Below are positions 40,161 through 48,103 of a stretch of 51,127 nucleotides of DNA, piece by piece; the first letter of the stretch is position 1, and every line of letters starts with the position of its first letter. Made by a program: the position numbers and the translations under genes. Below the pieces are notes generated by a model. It was not told the DNA's origin. It saw only the letters and a program-made list of their open reading frames with translations, and did not search any database. Location: contig UQSB01000009.1 in assembly GCA_900543505.1 (NCBI GenBank), positions 1 to 51,127 of the forward strand, given 5' to 3'. The DNA is from an uncultured Collinsella sp. (GTDB taxonomy: Bacteria; Actinomycetota; Coriobacteriia; Coriobacteriales; Coriobacteriaceae).

Positions 40161-40859
40161 CTACAGGTAAATTCCCTCGCACAGGGGCTTGTGGAACTGG
40201 ATGTGGTGGTCGCGTGCCCAGGTGAAGAGTGCCTGGTCAAAGTTGCTCTGACTGGCGGGGATGCCAAAGACGCCGGCGACTTTCACGCGCACGAACTCCA
40301 ACGCGGGCAGCTTGTTGATGGCCGTGAGCGCAAACGGCGACGTGGGCTCCTCGAACAGGTAATGGCTGCCTTGCAGCGCGCCGCAGGCGGTGCAGGTGCT
40401 GGCGAGCGATACGGTCTTGGTGGTGCGCGACGTTACGGGCTTGTAGCCGCAGCGCTCGCGCAGGTAGTCGCGGATCTCGGCCGGCACGCAGCCCAGCGCG
40501 GGGACGATAGCTATGGCGTTGGCGCGGGCGGTGTCGATCGCGATGTGGCCCGTGTCGTCCATGGCGGGTACTGCGCCGGGCGCAGCCTTGCTGCCCGAGT
40601 CCTCGGCTACCCGATACGGAATGCCAAAGGCCGTGACCGTTGTCTGCTCGTGGCACTTCCAGCATTCGCGCTTGCCCAGCACCAGGTAGATGTAGGGCGC
40701 GCTGGGGTCGGAGCGATCCACGCCGGGCAGCCACGCGGCAAAGGGCTCGGGGTTGACGCCATCGGGCACGTACCAGATCTTTTTGATCCGGTCCCACTTG
40801 GCGCCCAGGGCTTTGGCCTCGTCTTTGTGCAAAAAGGGAACATCGAGCTCGGTGCGCAT
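40161..40859 (-). CDS. DUF5710-domain protein with paired CxxC motifs (232 aa)
   Basis: The N-terminus VPFLHKDEAKALGAKWDRIK, then KIWYVPDGVNPEPFAAWLP, is a clear DUF5710 module, a small domain found in many plasmid- and phage-linked proteins. The rest is not recognised; it has CWKCHE (near 75) and CTACG (near 168), a possible metal-binding pair, and a late HIQFHKPLCEGIYL. The ATG at 40857-40859 has AAGGAG upstream. It is convergent with the restriction gene and high in GC, unlike its neighbours. A role in nucleic-acid handling is possible only as a guess. Confidence 0.75.
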   Translation of the reverse strand: MRTELDVPFLHKDEAKALGAKWDRIKKIWYVPDGVNPEPFAAWLPGVDRSDPSAPYIYLVLGKRECWKCHEQTTVTAFGIPYRVAEDSGSKAAPGAVPAMDDTGHIAIDTARANAIAIVPALGCVPAEIRDYLRERCGYKPVTSRTTKTVSLASTCTACGALQGSHYLFEEPTSPFALTAINKLPALEFVRVKVAGVFGIPASQSNFDQALFTWARDHHIQFHKPLCEGIYL

Positions 40860-41180
40860 GGCGGCTCCTTTGTGCGGCTTGCGGTGCATGTGCTCCAAGG
40901 ATACCCCAGCGGCGGACGTCCGATGCATGCCGACGGAATTGCTGATGTTCTTGCTGTTGGCCGCGGCTGTTTGCAAACGCGACGGTGCCGTTGGGGCATT
41001 GCTATAAGTCAGCAAATGAGCAATTTGGCCGTCCAAGCAGTCGCAAAGCAAAATGGAAGTCCCGCGCCGTCAAGCAGTTTTGCCACTGCTGCACTACATA
41101 ACCACAGTTAAACGCGGCAATTCGCTCTTGTACAGTCTTAACCGTGATCACACGTCATTAGTAGCTCAGAGGTTAGGGCG
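40860..41180. other. Gap with no gene seen
   Basis: About 320 bases hold no supported gene. Near 41158 the sequence TAGCTCAGAGGTTAGGGC resembles a tRNA D-arm, but no full cloverleaf follows. Confidence 0.5.
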
Positions 41181-41426
41181 GTGACTGAATGGCTCGGTAC
41201 AAAGGCGAGAATAGGGCATGGGAAGGAGCCGCTCGGCTGCTCGCAAATCCGGCGCGCGGACGTGAAGGTGTGCGAGACCCCCAAGCACGTGGCCGAGATC
41301 GGCGGGTGGAGCCTGCGCCAAGTCCAGAAGTGGTGCGCGGACGGGACGCTCCCCGCGATGATGATCGGCGGCACCTGGGCGATCAGCGGGCAGAAAATCT
41401 GCGACATGCTCGGCATTGAGGACTAG
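41181..41426 (+). CDS. Small excisionase-like helix-turn-helix protein (81 aa)
   Basis: The C-terminal half, ETPKHVAEIGGWSLRQVQKW followed by CADGTLPAMMIGGTWAIS, is typical of excisionase/MerR-like DNA-binding domains, with recognition helix and wing. The first 30 residues look unrelated and the GTG start at 41181 is weak, so the protein may begin nearer GTG 41262, or be a remnant. It precedes two small overlapping frames of a phage- or plasmid-like type. Confidence 0.55.
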   Translation: MTEWLGTKARIGHGKEPLGCSQIRRADVKVCETPKHVAEIGGWSLRQVQKWCADGTLPAMMIGGTWAISGQKICDMLGIED

Positions 41427-41428
41427 CG

Positions 41429-41599
41429 ATGCCTATGGAAGCATTCAAGGAAAATGACACCGGTGGCCGTATGCTTGGCGGCGGGGCCACCGGCGGCGAG
41501 TGGACAGGCCGGGGGCCTGTCGTGGCTGCATCTTACAGCTCGGTCACGGGGAGCGCCGCCTCGCAGCTCGATTGCGGGGTGAGCCAGCATGAACGATAA
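41429..41599 (+). CDS. Small hypothetical protein (56 aa)
   Basis: This frame starts two bases after the previous stop and overlaps the next start by 11 bases, an arrangement common in phage and plasmid gene strings. The protein is Gly/Ser-rich (GGRMLGGGATGGEWTG) with no recognisable domain. It has no strong ribosome-binding site and may not be expressed. Confidence 0.4.
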   Translation: MPMEAFKENDTGGRMLGGGATGGEWTGRGPVVAASYSSVTGSAASQLDCGVSQHER

Positions 41600-42029
41600 G
41601 GAGAAGGCCGACTTGGCGTTCCTCTCTATGGAGCCGCCCAAGAACTACGAGACTTGGAAGAACATCGGCATCAGCTACGAGGCCGCTGGAGGCGACCACG
41701 ACACGTTCCTCAGCTGGTGCTCCCACGACCCCGAGAAGTACGACGAGGCCGTTACCCGCAAGCTCTTCGAGCATGTGGACGAGGGCGGTAGGATCACGGC
41801 GGGCACGCTCTTCTGGCATGCGGCGAACGCAGGTTGAAAGAGCGCGGGCGACCATACAAGCGGAGCGCTTTGCACGGCCTCCGGCGGCCAGGACCTCTCC
41901 GGATTGCCGTACTTGGAACAGGCGATCAAGCAAATCGAGGCCAAGGCGTTTTACCTGCACTTCTGCTGTTTACGGGAAGCAAACAGCCGTTCGGTGACGT
42001 TTTCAAGCTCAGGTCTCCAATCCCTCTGA
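41589..42029 (+). pseudogene. PriCT-2-domain primase fragment interrupted by TGA
   Basis: The first 82 codons (41589-41834) encode a PriCT-2-like module, seen in PKNYETWKNIGISYEAAGG, WCSHDPEKYDEAVTRKLFE and ITAGTLFWHAANAG. This domain normally sits inside phage or plasmid primases. TGA at 41835-41837 ends the frame, yet the same frame stays open to TGA 42027-42029 and continues with LSGLPYLEQAIKQIEAKAF. A nonsense mutation or a deletion-created end would both explain it. The catalytic primase and helicase domains are absent, so this is a remnant of an integrated element. Confidence 0.6.
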
Positions 42030-42122
42030 TTGCTGCTAATCTATAAAGTTAGCGAGTTGAATTCTTTTCGAGTTTGTGACGCTCGCATACGGTCATTCTA
42101 GGACGCCGAAGGGGTGATTGCG

Positions 42123-43199
42123 ATGAGCGTTGATAGTTCCACGGAGGATAAGGCTCAGAGCGCCTCCATTGGTGCTGTGGATTTGTTTTGCGGGGTCGGG
42201 GGTCTGACCTACGGTTTACGCACCGCTGGCATCGATGTGGTGGCTGGGTTTGACCTCGATTCCTCTTGCCAGTACGCCTACGATGCGAACAACGGCAAGG
42301 ACAAGTTCATCTGCAAGAACATCGCCGAGGTCACCGGGGAGGAAGTCAAGGAGCTCCTGAAGGACTTTGACATCAAAGTCTTGGTAGGGTGCGCTCCTTG
42401 CCAGCCCTTCTCGAAGCACCGCAAGGACAAGAAGCATCGCGAGAAGCACAAGGACTGGGGGTTGCTTGCGCAGTTTGGGAGGCTTGTGCGTGAAGTGCAG
42501 CCAGATTACGTGTCCATGGAGAACGTGCCCGAGCTCGAGAAGGAGAGCATCTTCTCTGGTTTCTTGAACACGCTTAAGGAGTCCGGATACTCGGTGGAAT
42601 ACAGCGTCGTAAAGGCTGAGGAGTACGGTGTGCCCCAGCATCGGCGGCGATTGATTCTGCTAGCTTCTAGAAATGGGTCCATCAGCTTGATTGACCCTAC
42701 GAATGATAACGCTCATGCTGTTACGGTTCGGCAGGCAATAGGTGCGCTGCCTGCCGTGAGCGCTGGCGGCTCTTGCAGGGGGGACTCTCTGCAAACGGCG
42801 TCGGCGCTATCAGAACTAAACTTGAAGCGCATTAAGGCTTCGACGCCTAATGGCACGTGGCGAGATTGGCCTGAGGACCTGAGGCTTGATTGTCATAAAA
42901 AGGCTGCTGGCCAAACGTACCCTGCGGTCTACGGGAGGATGGCTTGGGACGAGACGTCCCCAACTATAACTACGCAGTTCTATATGTACGGTACGGGCCG
43001 GTTTGGGCATCCAGAGCAAAATCGAGCCCTAACCTTGCGTGAGGGTGCCGTCTTGCAGAGCTTCCCGCAGGATTACAAGTTCATTAGGCCTGGCGAGAAG
43101 ATCAGCAAGAAAGCTGTGGCACGGCATATTGGAAACGCCGTGCCACCAAAGCTCGGCGAAGCGGTTGGCAAAAGCATAATTGCCGCTTGCGTACACTAG
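42123..43199 (+). CDS. DNA (cytosine-5) methyltransferase, second copy (358 aa)
   Basis: Motif I is VDLFCGVGGLTYGLRTAG (19-36), motif IV is GCAPCQPFSKHRKDKK with C93, motif VI is MENVPEL, motif VIII is QHRRRLILLAS and motif X is GNAVPPKLGEAVGKS. The target-recognition region lies between about 200 and 290. ATG 42123 follows AAGGGGTG; GTG 42114 is in frame. It is only distantly similar to the methyltransferase at 37127. Its stop overlaps the stop of the convergent HEPN gene by four bases, and the DUF262 gene lies beyond. It could be an orphan enzyme or the protective part of a defence module with those genes. GC is well below the core genes. Confidence 0.93.
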   Translation: MSVDSSTEDKAQSASIGAVDLFCGVGGLTYGLRTAGIDVVAGFDLDSSCQYAYDANNGKDKFICKNIAEVTGEEVKELLKDFDIKVLVGCAPCQPFSKHRKDKKHREKHKDWGLLAQFGRLVREVQPDYVSMENVPELEKESIFSGFLNTLKESGYSVEYSVVKAEEYGVPQHRRRLILLASRNGSISLIDPTNDNAHAVTVRQAIGALPAVSAGGSCRGDSLQTASALSELNLKRIKASTPNGTWRDWPEDLRLDCHKKAAGQTYPAVYGRMAWDETSPTITTQFYMYGTGRFGHPEQNRALTLREGAVLQSFPQDYKFIRPGEKISKKAVARHIGNAVPPKLGEAVGKSIIAACVH

Positions 43200-44002
43200 C
43201 CCTCTTCTGATTCGGTCATACCGCGCCGATATTCACCGGCGTTGAGATAGGTCGAAACATCCTTGCGGAGCTGCATCAAAAATGAGTCAACATGATTGAC
43301 TAGCTCCGCAAGCTCCGATGTTGTCACCTGATTGCTTGCTTCTGCAAACGAAATTGATCCATGAGCTAGGTCATTCCGTCGATTCTTGATGTCTTTAAGC
43401 TCGCTCTTAATCTCATCCCTCTTGCAGTTCGCTATATCATCATGAATCGATATTCCGTGGTCATCAAAGAGCTTGAGGATTTTGTCTGCATCTAGATTTC
43501 CACCGGCGATGGTGTTCCGAACGCTGAATTGAAGTACGTTATTTTTAACAGCATGATCAAGCAACCTCTTGCTTATGGACTCGGCAGTACTATTGCTGGC
43601 TTTTGGGTCGCTCAACCCGTTATACATTTGGGTATGGTGCCAAATCGATTGAAGCTTTTCGGAAACCTCAGCGTAGCCGCAACCCTCGTCCTTTACTCTG
43701 TCGTAAATCGCCTGCATGAGATTAGTGACCGAGTACTCAATGATGTTGTAGATCATAAGCTTGACGTTGGAGCGGATGACACTGGAAACGAGGGTCACAT
43801 CTGGTGTCGATGAGGGCAGGCCACTGGGATTTGCCTTTTCAGCGTTTTCGTACGCTCCTCGCATTACAGCATTGTAGCGCACGCCCTCTGCGCCTTGGTC
43901 AAGCGAATCGAGCAGGGTCGCGAGCGTAATCATGCTCTTGGTCTCACCAAGGCGGTCGTTGTAGACCTCTTCGTACCCCAAGTTAAAGTCATTGGAATCC
44001 AT
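43196..44002 (-). CDS. HEPN-domain nuclease, MAE_28990/MAE_18760-like (268 aa)
   Basis: This protein is probably an RNase-type effector. The C-terminal part carries the HEPN signature R-x4-H as R209 to H214 in IKNRRNDLAHGSISF, and the N-terminal part is helical, with VIRSNVKLMIYNIIEYSVTN. Overall it agrees with the MAE_28990/MAE_18760 family of HEPN-like nucleases, which are often found beside DUF262 genes. ATG 44000-44002 lies five bases after the DUF262 stop, so the two form an operon with DUF262 first. Low GC points to horizontal origin. Family recognition is from memory of its motifs. Confidence 0.75.
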   Translation of the reverse strand: MDSNDFNLGYEEVYNDRLGETKSMITLATLLDSLDQGAEGVRYNAVMRGAYENAEKANPSGLPSSTPDVTLVSSVIRSNVKLMIYNIIEYSVTNLMQAIYDRVKDEGCGYAEVSEKLQSIWHHTQMYNGLSDPKASNSTAESISKRLLDHAVKNNVLQFSVRNTIAGGNLDADKILKLFDDHGISIHDDIANCKRDEIKSELKDIKNRRNDLAHGSISFAEASNQVTTSELAELVNHVDSFLMQLRKDVSTYLNAGEYRRGMTESEEG

Positions 44003-44007
44003 AAGGT

Positions 44008-45066
44008 TTACCGCTCCGCCTTCAGCTTGTTGGCAACGAAATCAATGCGAGCTTTCAACTTGGCCTTTACGTTTGCCGAGTCTGACCGCACAAGGGTCTG
44101 GAACTCTTCGCAATCAACCCAAGACATGTCTTTGCGCGAAAGGTCCTTGTCCTCCGACAACGCCACGGCAACGCCGACCGCAATAGCTTCGAAACGCGCA
44201 TGAGGAGTCGTTTTTCCTGTCGGTGTCTTTTTGAAACCCCTGTCTCCCAAGCACTTCTCAACGTATTCCAACATTTCTTTGAAGCGAGCGACGAGTTCAT
44301 TGCGCTTGTCAGGTGACTCGGCAAGCTCGATGTTCATGCGATTCGTGTATTCATCCAGGTAACTAGCAACGCGGTCTTTGTAACCCTCGAAATCTGGGTA
44401 GCCGTCTGCATAGGCGAAGAAACGAGTGACAAGTTCCATGTCATCGTAGTGTTTGCGCGCCGTCTCGCTTAACGGGGCAAGTTTTATAAAGAGCGGATCA
44501 TTGGAGAGCTCGCTTACTAGTTTTGTAAAATCGCCGCCCATGGAGCCACGGCGAATTTCTTGCGATTTGAGCTGCTTGCCCGATGAATTGATACGACGAA
44601 AAATCTCCTGTCGGACGTCAAAGGTGGTCCCTTCCTCAAGGTAAACCACTCGAAAGCTCGCGTTATCGAATCTTCTTTGTACTTCTATGGGAAGTTCTGA
44701 ATAGGTCTTTCCGTTGACAGATGTAAGGATGTCTAGATTGCACAAGGTTAAATCGCCTCTGGCAAAGTTCACCAAGGCGTTCATCCTTTGCGCTCCATCA
44801 ACGATTTCCGTTCTGCCATCTTCAGCATCGGCAAAGAACATGTAGGGAATGGGCAGGCCAATTAGCACAGACTCAATAAAGTAGCTGCAGTCAACGTCCG
44901 TCCAGACGAAGTTCCGTTGATAGTCAAGCGGAATGTAGAATGCATCAGCATTGAACTTATTGATGAGGTATTCCGCAACGTATTCGCGAGTGCTGAATCG
45001 CACATCCTTTTTCTTGTCGCGAATCTGTTCGGAAATCTCGATCGTCTCACTTTGTTGATCAGTCAA
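44008..45066 (-). CDS. DUF262-domain protein, GmrS/ParB-like (352 aa)
   Basis: DUF262 proteins carry a ParB-like nucleotidase or nuclease fold, as in GmrSD type IV restriction enzymes. The marks are YIPLDYQRNFVWTD (44-57) and EIVDGAQRMNALVNF (87-101), the latter matching the family's DGxQR. A helical part follows with FRRINSSGKQLKSQEIRRG. TTG (complement 45064-45066) is the start, with GAGGTGAAGG upstream; no ATG fits. It has no DUF1524 HNH domain at the C-terminus, so its partner HEPN protein may supply the cutting function. Defence against phage DNA or control of the HEPN toxin is inferred. Confidence 0.85.
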   Translation of the reverse strand: MTDQQSETIEISEQIRDKKKDVRFSTREYVAEYLINKFNADAFYIPLDYQRNFVWTDVDCSYFIESVLIGLPIPYMFFADAEDGRTEIVDGAQRMNALVNFARGDLTLCNLDILTSVNGKTYSELPIEVQRRFDNASFRVVYLEEGTTFDVRQEIFRRINSSGKQLKSQEIRRGSMGGDFTKLVSELSNDPLFIKLAPLSETARKHYDDMELVTRFFAYADGYPDFEGYKDRVASYLDEYTNRMNIELAESPDKRNELVARFKEMLEYVEKCLGDRGFKKTPTGKTTPHARFEAIAVGVAVALSEDKDLSRKDMSWVDCEEFQTLVRSDSANVKAKLKARIDFVANKLKAER

Positions 45067-45155
45067 TCGCCTTCACCTCAATCTATAGCAGGACGAAGCC
45101 AACTTAGGTCTGACTGGCTGTGGGATGTGAAGTCCTCTCCCATAACCAATGCTGC

Positions 45156-45191
45156 ACTCTAATGATAACAGCAGATGCCTGGCATTAGAGT
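45156..45191. repeat. Inverted repeat upstream of the DUF262 gene
   Basis: ACTCTAATG (45156-45164) and CATTAGAGT (45183-45191) are perfect 9-bp arms 18 bases apart, about 90 bases ahead of the DUF262 start. It could be an operator. Confidence 0.6.
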
Positions 45192-45290
45192 CGTGCCCCT
45201 CTGCCACTTTGTGACGTCCGTCTAGGCTGCTCGTATCGAGTAACTGGGCGGGCGCCTTGTTGTGCCTGCCGCGATTTGAAAGCAGGATAC

Positions 45291-45560
45291 ATGGACGGTG
45301 AGACTCATGGCGACGAGGCGGCGAAGGTCGAGCTCGCGGAAGGGCAAGAGGACGCGAGGTCGGCAGAGGTGGCGGACGCCCTTCGCTCGGAGATCGAAGC
45401 GGTGGAGGGCGCAGCAGCCGACGAGCGCGTGGAGTACTGAGCTCAGGCTCGCTGGGGCGCGGAGCGTCAAGGCCGCGCGTGCCCTTCTCGACGAACGCGG
45501 GGGCGACGTGGGCGCGCTCAAGGAGGCGGAGCCCTGGCTCTTCTCGGTCCCCCCCCGCGC
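45291..45560 (+). pseudogene. Possible phage scaffold-protein remnant, frameshifted
   Basis: ATG 45291 opens a 49-codon acidic frame (DEAAKVELAEGQEDARSAEV, ending ADERVEY) that stops at 45440. In another frame directly after, ARSVKAARALLDERGGDVGA and LKEAEPWLFSVP resemble the C-terminal end of phage capsid scaffold proteins. The two pieces would need a frameshift to join. Similarity is from pattern memory, so this is tentative. Confidence 0.3.
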
Positions 45561-45601
45561 CCGCTGGGACCACGGGGCTGCCAAACGCGGGAGCCGCTGT
45601 T

Positions 45602-45966
45602 TGTGTCGACGACAAACTGAACATTGTGGCGCGACCAAATTGAGCACTTTGGCAAACACGCCGCGTTAACCTATCCCACCGCCTTGCCGAGCATGAGCGT
45701 CGCCTCCATACGGTGACTCGCGCCGGTGAACTCGACCAGGCGGCCGTGGTGGACGATGCGGTCGATCATCGCCGCCGCCATCTTGTCGTCCCCCAGGACC
45801 GTGCCCCACTTGCTGAACTCAATGTTTGTGGTGATGACCAGGCTGTGCCTCTCGTAGCAGTCCGACACCCCCTGGAACAGCAGCCTCGCGCTGTCGAGGT
45901 CCAGCGGCACGTAGCCGAACTCGTCCAGGATGACCAGGTCGTTTCTGGCGATGTCCCTCATCGCCG
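45602..45966 (-). mobile_element. IS21-family insertion sequence remnant
   Basis: The piece holds the 3' part of istB and one end of the element. On the plus strand the end reads TGTGTCGACGACAAACTG, then GCGCGACCAAATTGAGCAC, of the type seen at IS21 ends. The other end, istA and the start of istB are gone; the break lies near 45966 next to two tandem TTTGGGATACA copies. Confidence 0.7.
45671..45961 (-). pseudogene. istB: Truncated IS21 helper ATPase IstB (last 96 residues)
   Basis: IstB is the AAA+ ATPase that assists IS21 transposition. The fragment keeps the Walker B stretch LVILDEFGYVPLD, then VITTNIEFSKWGTV, GDDKMAAAMIDRIVHHGRL and VEFTGASHRMEATLML. The first 150 or so residues, including Walker A, are missing. 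The ATG at 45961 is only an internal Met. It cannot be functional. Confidence 0.85.
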
Positions 45967-45969
45967 CCT

Positions 45970-45991
45970 TTTGGGATACATTTGGGATACA
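45970..45991. repeat. Two tandem TTTGGGATACA copies beside the tRNA gene
   Basis: The 11-mer occurs at 45970-45980 and 45981-45991 with no gap. It lies at the break in istB and 58 bases beyond the tRNA 3' end, a place where integrated elements often end. Confidence 0.65.
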
Positions 45992-46006
45992 GCGCTATAT
46001 ACAAGA

Positions 46007-46041
46007 AACCGGTCTACCGCATTTCCGCAGGTAGACCGGTT
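46007..46041 (-). terminator. Hairpin downstream of tRNA-Val
   Basis: AACCGGTCTACC (46007-46018) pairs perfectly with GGTAGACCGGTT (46030-46041). On the minus strand it is followed by TTTCTTG, a modest T-run, a few bases after the tRNA 3' end. Confidence 0.65.
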
Positions 46042-46048
46042 GAACAAT

Positions 46049-46123
46049 TGGTGGGCGTTAGAAGATTTGAACTTCTGACCTCTTCCGTGTCAGGGAAGCG
46101 CTCTCCCCCTGAGCTAAACGCCC
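46049..46123 (-). tRNA. tRNA-Val(GAC), CCA encoded
   Basis: Read on the minus strand the acceptor stem GGGCGTT (46123-46117) pairs with AACGCCC (46059-46053), followed by ACCA. The D-arm has TAGCTCAGGGGGAGAGC, the anticodon stem CTTCC/GGAAG encloses CTGACAC with anticodon GAC, and the T-arm has AGTTCAAATCT. It stands at the right edge of the accessory island. Confidence 0.95.
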
Positions 46124-46355
46124 GATCAAGGGTGCGCGAGTGCGCAGGGAATAATATAACGGAGCTCCCACCCGGTGGCAAGAACTATTTTTTAAAAAGT
46201 GGCAACTTGCGATCCTATCGGCCCCCGATGGGGTGCGAGCGGCGCGCGAAAAGTCGCGTTTGTACCCCCGATGAACTGCACGTTCGCGTAAAATAATGCC
46301 CATTATGGGCAAATGGTGTCCAGGTAGTTTACAACACGGCATTTGGGGGAGGGGC

Positions 46356-47240
46356 ATGTCGGACGCGCGCTCGTTGCGAAAACAGTTCAATCGCATGCTC
46401 GCCACGTTGCTGGTGGCGCTTGCTGCTGCCGGAGCCGTAACGTATGCCTGGTACATCTACAACGCAAACCGCCACATCACCGACGTTAAGATGGCCGCGG
46501 GCACGGGCGTGACCTTCCTTATCTCCAACGAGTACGACGGCGAATACAAAACCAACGCCGGCCTGAGCTTTACAGGCCTGCTCGATCCCGTCTCGACCGA
46601 CAACGTGCTCAACGGCTTCCAAAAGGTAACGGGTTTTACTGGTGGAACCACCCAGGACTCGCTGTTTGCCAGCATGTTTGGCGCGGCAGAGCATTCCGAC
46701 TACTACAAGACCTCCCTGTACCTGGCCACCAACTTTGCCGCGACCGACGTGTACCTGTCGGGCATTGACTTTACCGAGCAGGACCCGGCAAACCCCATCT
46801 CTACCGCTCTGCGGGTGGGCCTGGTTACCTATGCGCCGGGGCAGGGCGATACCGTTACGGGCCAGTACGTCTTTGAGGTCTCGGGCGAGCGCAATCCCCA
46901 GGCGCGCTACAACACGCTCGACGGCAAGGATGCCGGCGAGAACGAGCAGAATCACCTGGTGCTCGACAGCACCCGCTCCGATGGAACAACGGTTCATTTT
47001 GACCAGCTGACCAGCGCAAACTTCTGCGACTACAATGAAGACACCGGCATTGTGGGCCTCAAGGAGGCCACGACCAAGATCTGCAGCCTGCCCGCCGCTG
47101 CCAAGGGCGCCGACCGAAGCACGCCCGTGCGCGTGGACGTGTACGTGTGGCTGGAAGGCTGCGACCCCGACTGTACCAACAATCTGGCCGCCACCAGCCT
47201 GCAATCGCTGGCGCTGCGCTTTGCCGGCAAGCGTTCGTAA
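46356..47240 (+). CDS. Surface protein with SipW-type leader, cluster gene 1 (294 aa)
   Basis: The first of four adjacent paralogues. A basic start (RSLRKQFNR) leads to the hydrophobic LATLLVALAAAGAVTYAW and then TYAWYIYN (29-36), a variant of the ATYAWF mark. The mature part includes YLATNFAATDVYLSGIDF, STALRVGLVTYAPGQGD and, near the end, VDVYVWLEGCDPDCTNNLAA. GGGGGAGGGG precedes ATG 46356. TAAAAT at 46289 may be its -10. The genes follow one another at 2-15 bases and lead to sipW, so they form one operon. A TasA-like fibre or matrix role is inferred. Confidence 0.8.
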   Translation: MSDARSLRKQFNRMLATLLVALAAAGAVTYAWYIYNANRHITDVKMAAGTGVTFLISNEYDGEYKTNAGLSFTGLLDPVSTDNVLNGFQKVTGFTGGTTQDSLFASMFGAAEHSDYYKTSLYLATNFAATDVYLSGIDFTEQDPANPISTALRVGLVTYAPGQGDTVTGQYVFEVSGERNPQARYNTLDGKDAGENEQNHLVLDSTRSDGTTVHFDQLTSANFCDYNEDTGIVGLKEATTKICSLPAAAKGADRSTPVRVDVYVWLEGCDPDCTNNLAATSLQSLALRFAGKRS

Positions 47241-47251
47241 GGGGGCTGGAC

Positions 47252-48088
47252 ATGAGTGCTTCGAACATCAAAGACATCCTAAACTCGCGTCGTCGCATGG
47301 TTGCCGCGGCTGCATGGATGTTGGTGTTGGTAGCCGCCCTGAGCGCTGCCACCTACGCGTGGTTTAGCAATTCGCGCTACACCAACGTGACGCCCGTGGC
47401 GCACACGGTAAGCGACGAGGGCTCCGACCTGCAGATTGGCCTTTCGGCCAACGGGCCCTGGGACACAACGGCAACGCTTGCCGCCGCCGACAAGACGCTC
47501 TATCCCATCTCGACGGCAGACCTTTCCCGCTTTTGGCGCGGCACGTTCCAAAACGCCTCCGGCATCACGACCGACTACGCCGACTGCACCGCGCGGCTGG
47601 ACGACTACGCCCTTTCGGGCACGCTGTACCTTAAGGGCAGCGATAGTGCTCTCAACGTGTACCTGTATCAGGGCCAGATGAGCGTGACGAACGACCCCCA
47701 GCTGCTGGCCGCGCTGCGTCTGGGCCTGGTCATTACAACTCAGTCGGGCACGCAAACGCATATCTTTACCTGCGACGATCTGGGCGACACCTCGGGCGCC
47801 ACCAGTAGGCGTACCACCGCGCAAGACGGCGTGGTCGTGGCGCCCGGTGCCTCGGGCTGGACCTACACCGCCGACCCCGCGCGTGCCATAAGCGCCTACA
47901 GCATGGACGGCACCGGCGACACGCCCACGGCGCGTGCAGGCGCCACACCCATCTGCACGCTGGCCGCCAATGAGGTGGCAAGCGTTCGCTACGTTGTGTA
48001 CATGGAAGGCTGCGACGCCAATTGCATCGACGAGGCTCAGGCCCGCGATGTGGTGCTGCAGCTTGCCTTTGCCGCGGCCAAGGCATAA
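47252..48088 (+). CDS. Surface protein with SipW-type leader, cluster gene 2 (278 aa)
   Basis: The leader runs SRRRMVAAAAWMLVLVAALS then AATYAWF (32-38). The mature part has LYLKGSDSALNVYLYQGQM, LLAALRLGLVITTQSGTQ and a late VRYVVYMEGCDANCIDEAQ, the family motif with Tyr-Met for Trp-Leu. AAGGGGGCTGG precedes ATG 47252, 11 bases after the previous stop. Two Cys in the late motif (CDANC), also present in cluster gene 1, could form a disulfide. Confidence 0.8.
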   Translation: MSASNIKDILNSRRRMVAAAAWMLVLVAALSAATYAWFSNSRYTNVTPVAHTVSDEGSDLQIGLSANGPWDTTATLAAADKTLYPISTADLSRFWRGTFQNASGITTDYADCTARLDDYALSGTLYLKGSDSALNVYLYQGQMSVTNDPQLLAALRLGLVITTQSGTQTHIFTCDDLGDTSGATSRRTTAQDGVVVAPGASGWTYTADPARAISAYSMDGTGDTPTARAGATPICTLAANEVASVRYVVYMEGCDANCIDEAQARDVVLQLAFAAAKA

Positions 48089-48103
48089 GGGGGGCGAAGC
48101 GAC

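Noticed and set aside
41155..41185. tRNA-like D-arm sequence TAGCTCAGAGGTTAGGGC
   Set aside because: No anticodon stem, T-arm or acceptor pairing follows, so it is not a tRNA gene; a degraded piece remains possible.
45298..45669. Arg-rich 123-codon plus-strand frame
   Set aside because: It crosses the IS21 end and is Arg/Ser-rich in the manner of out-of-frame GC-rich DNA; only its middle part is considered as a possible scaffold remnant.
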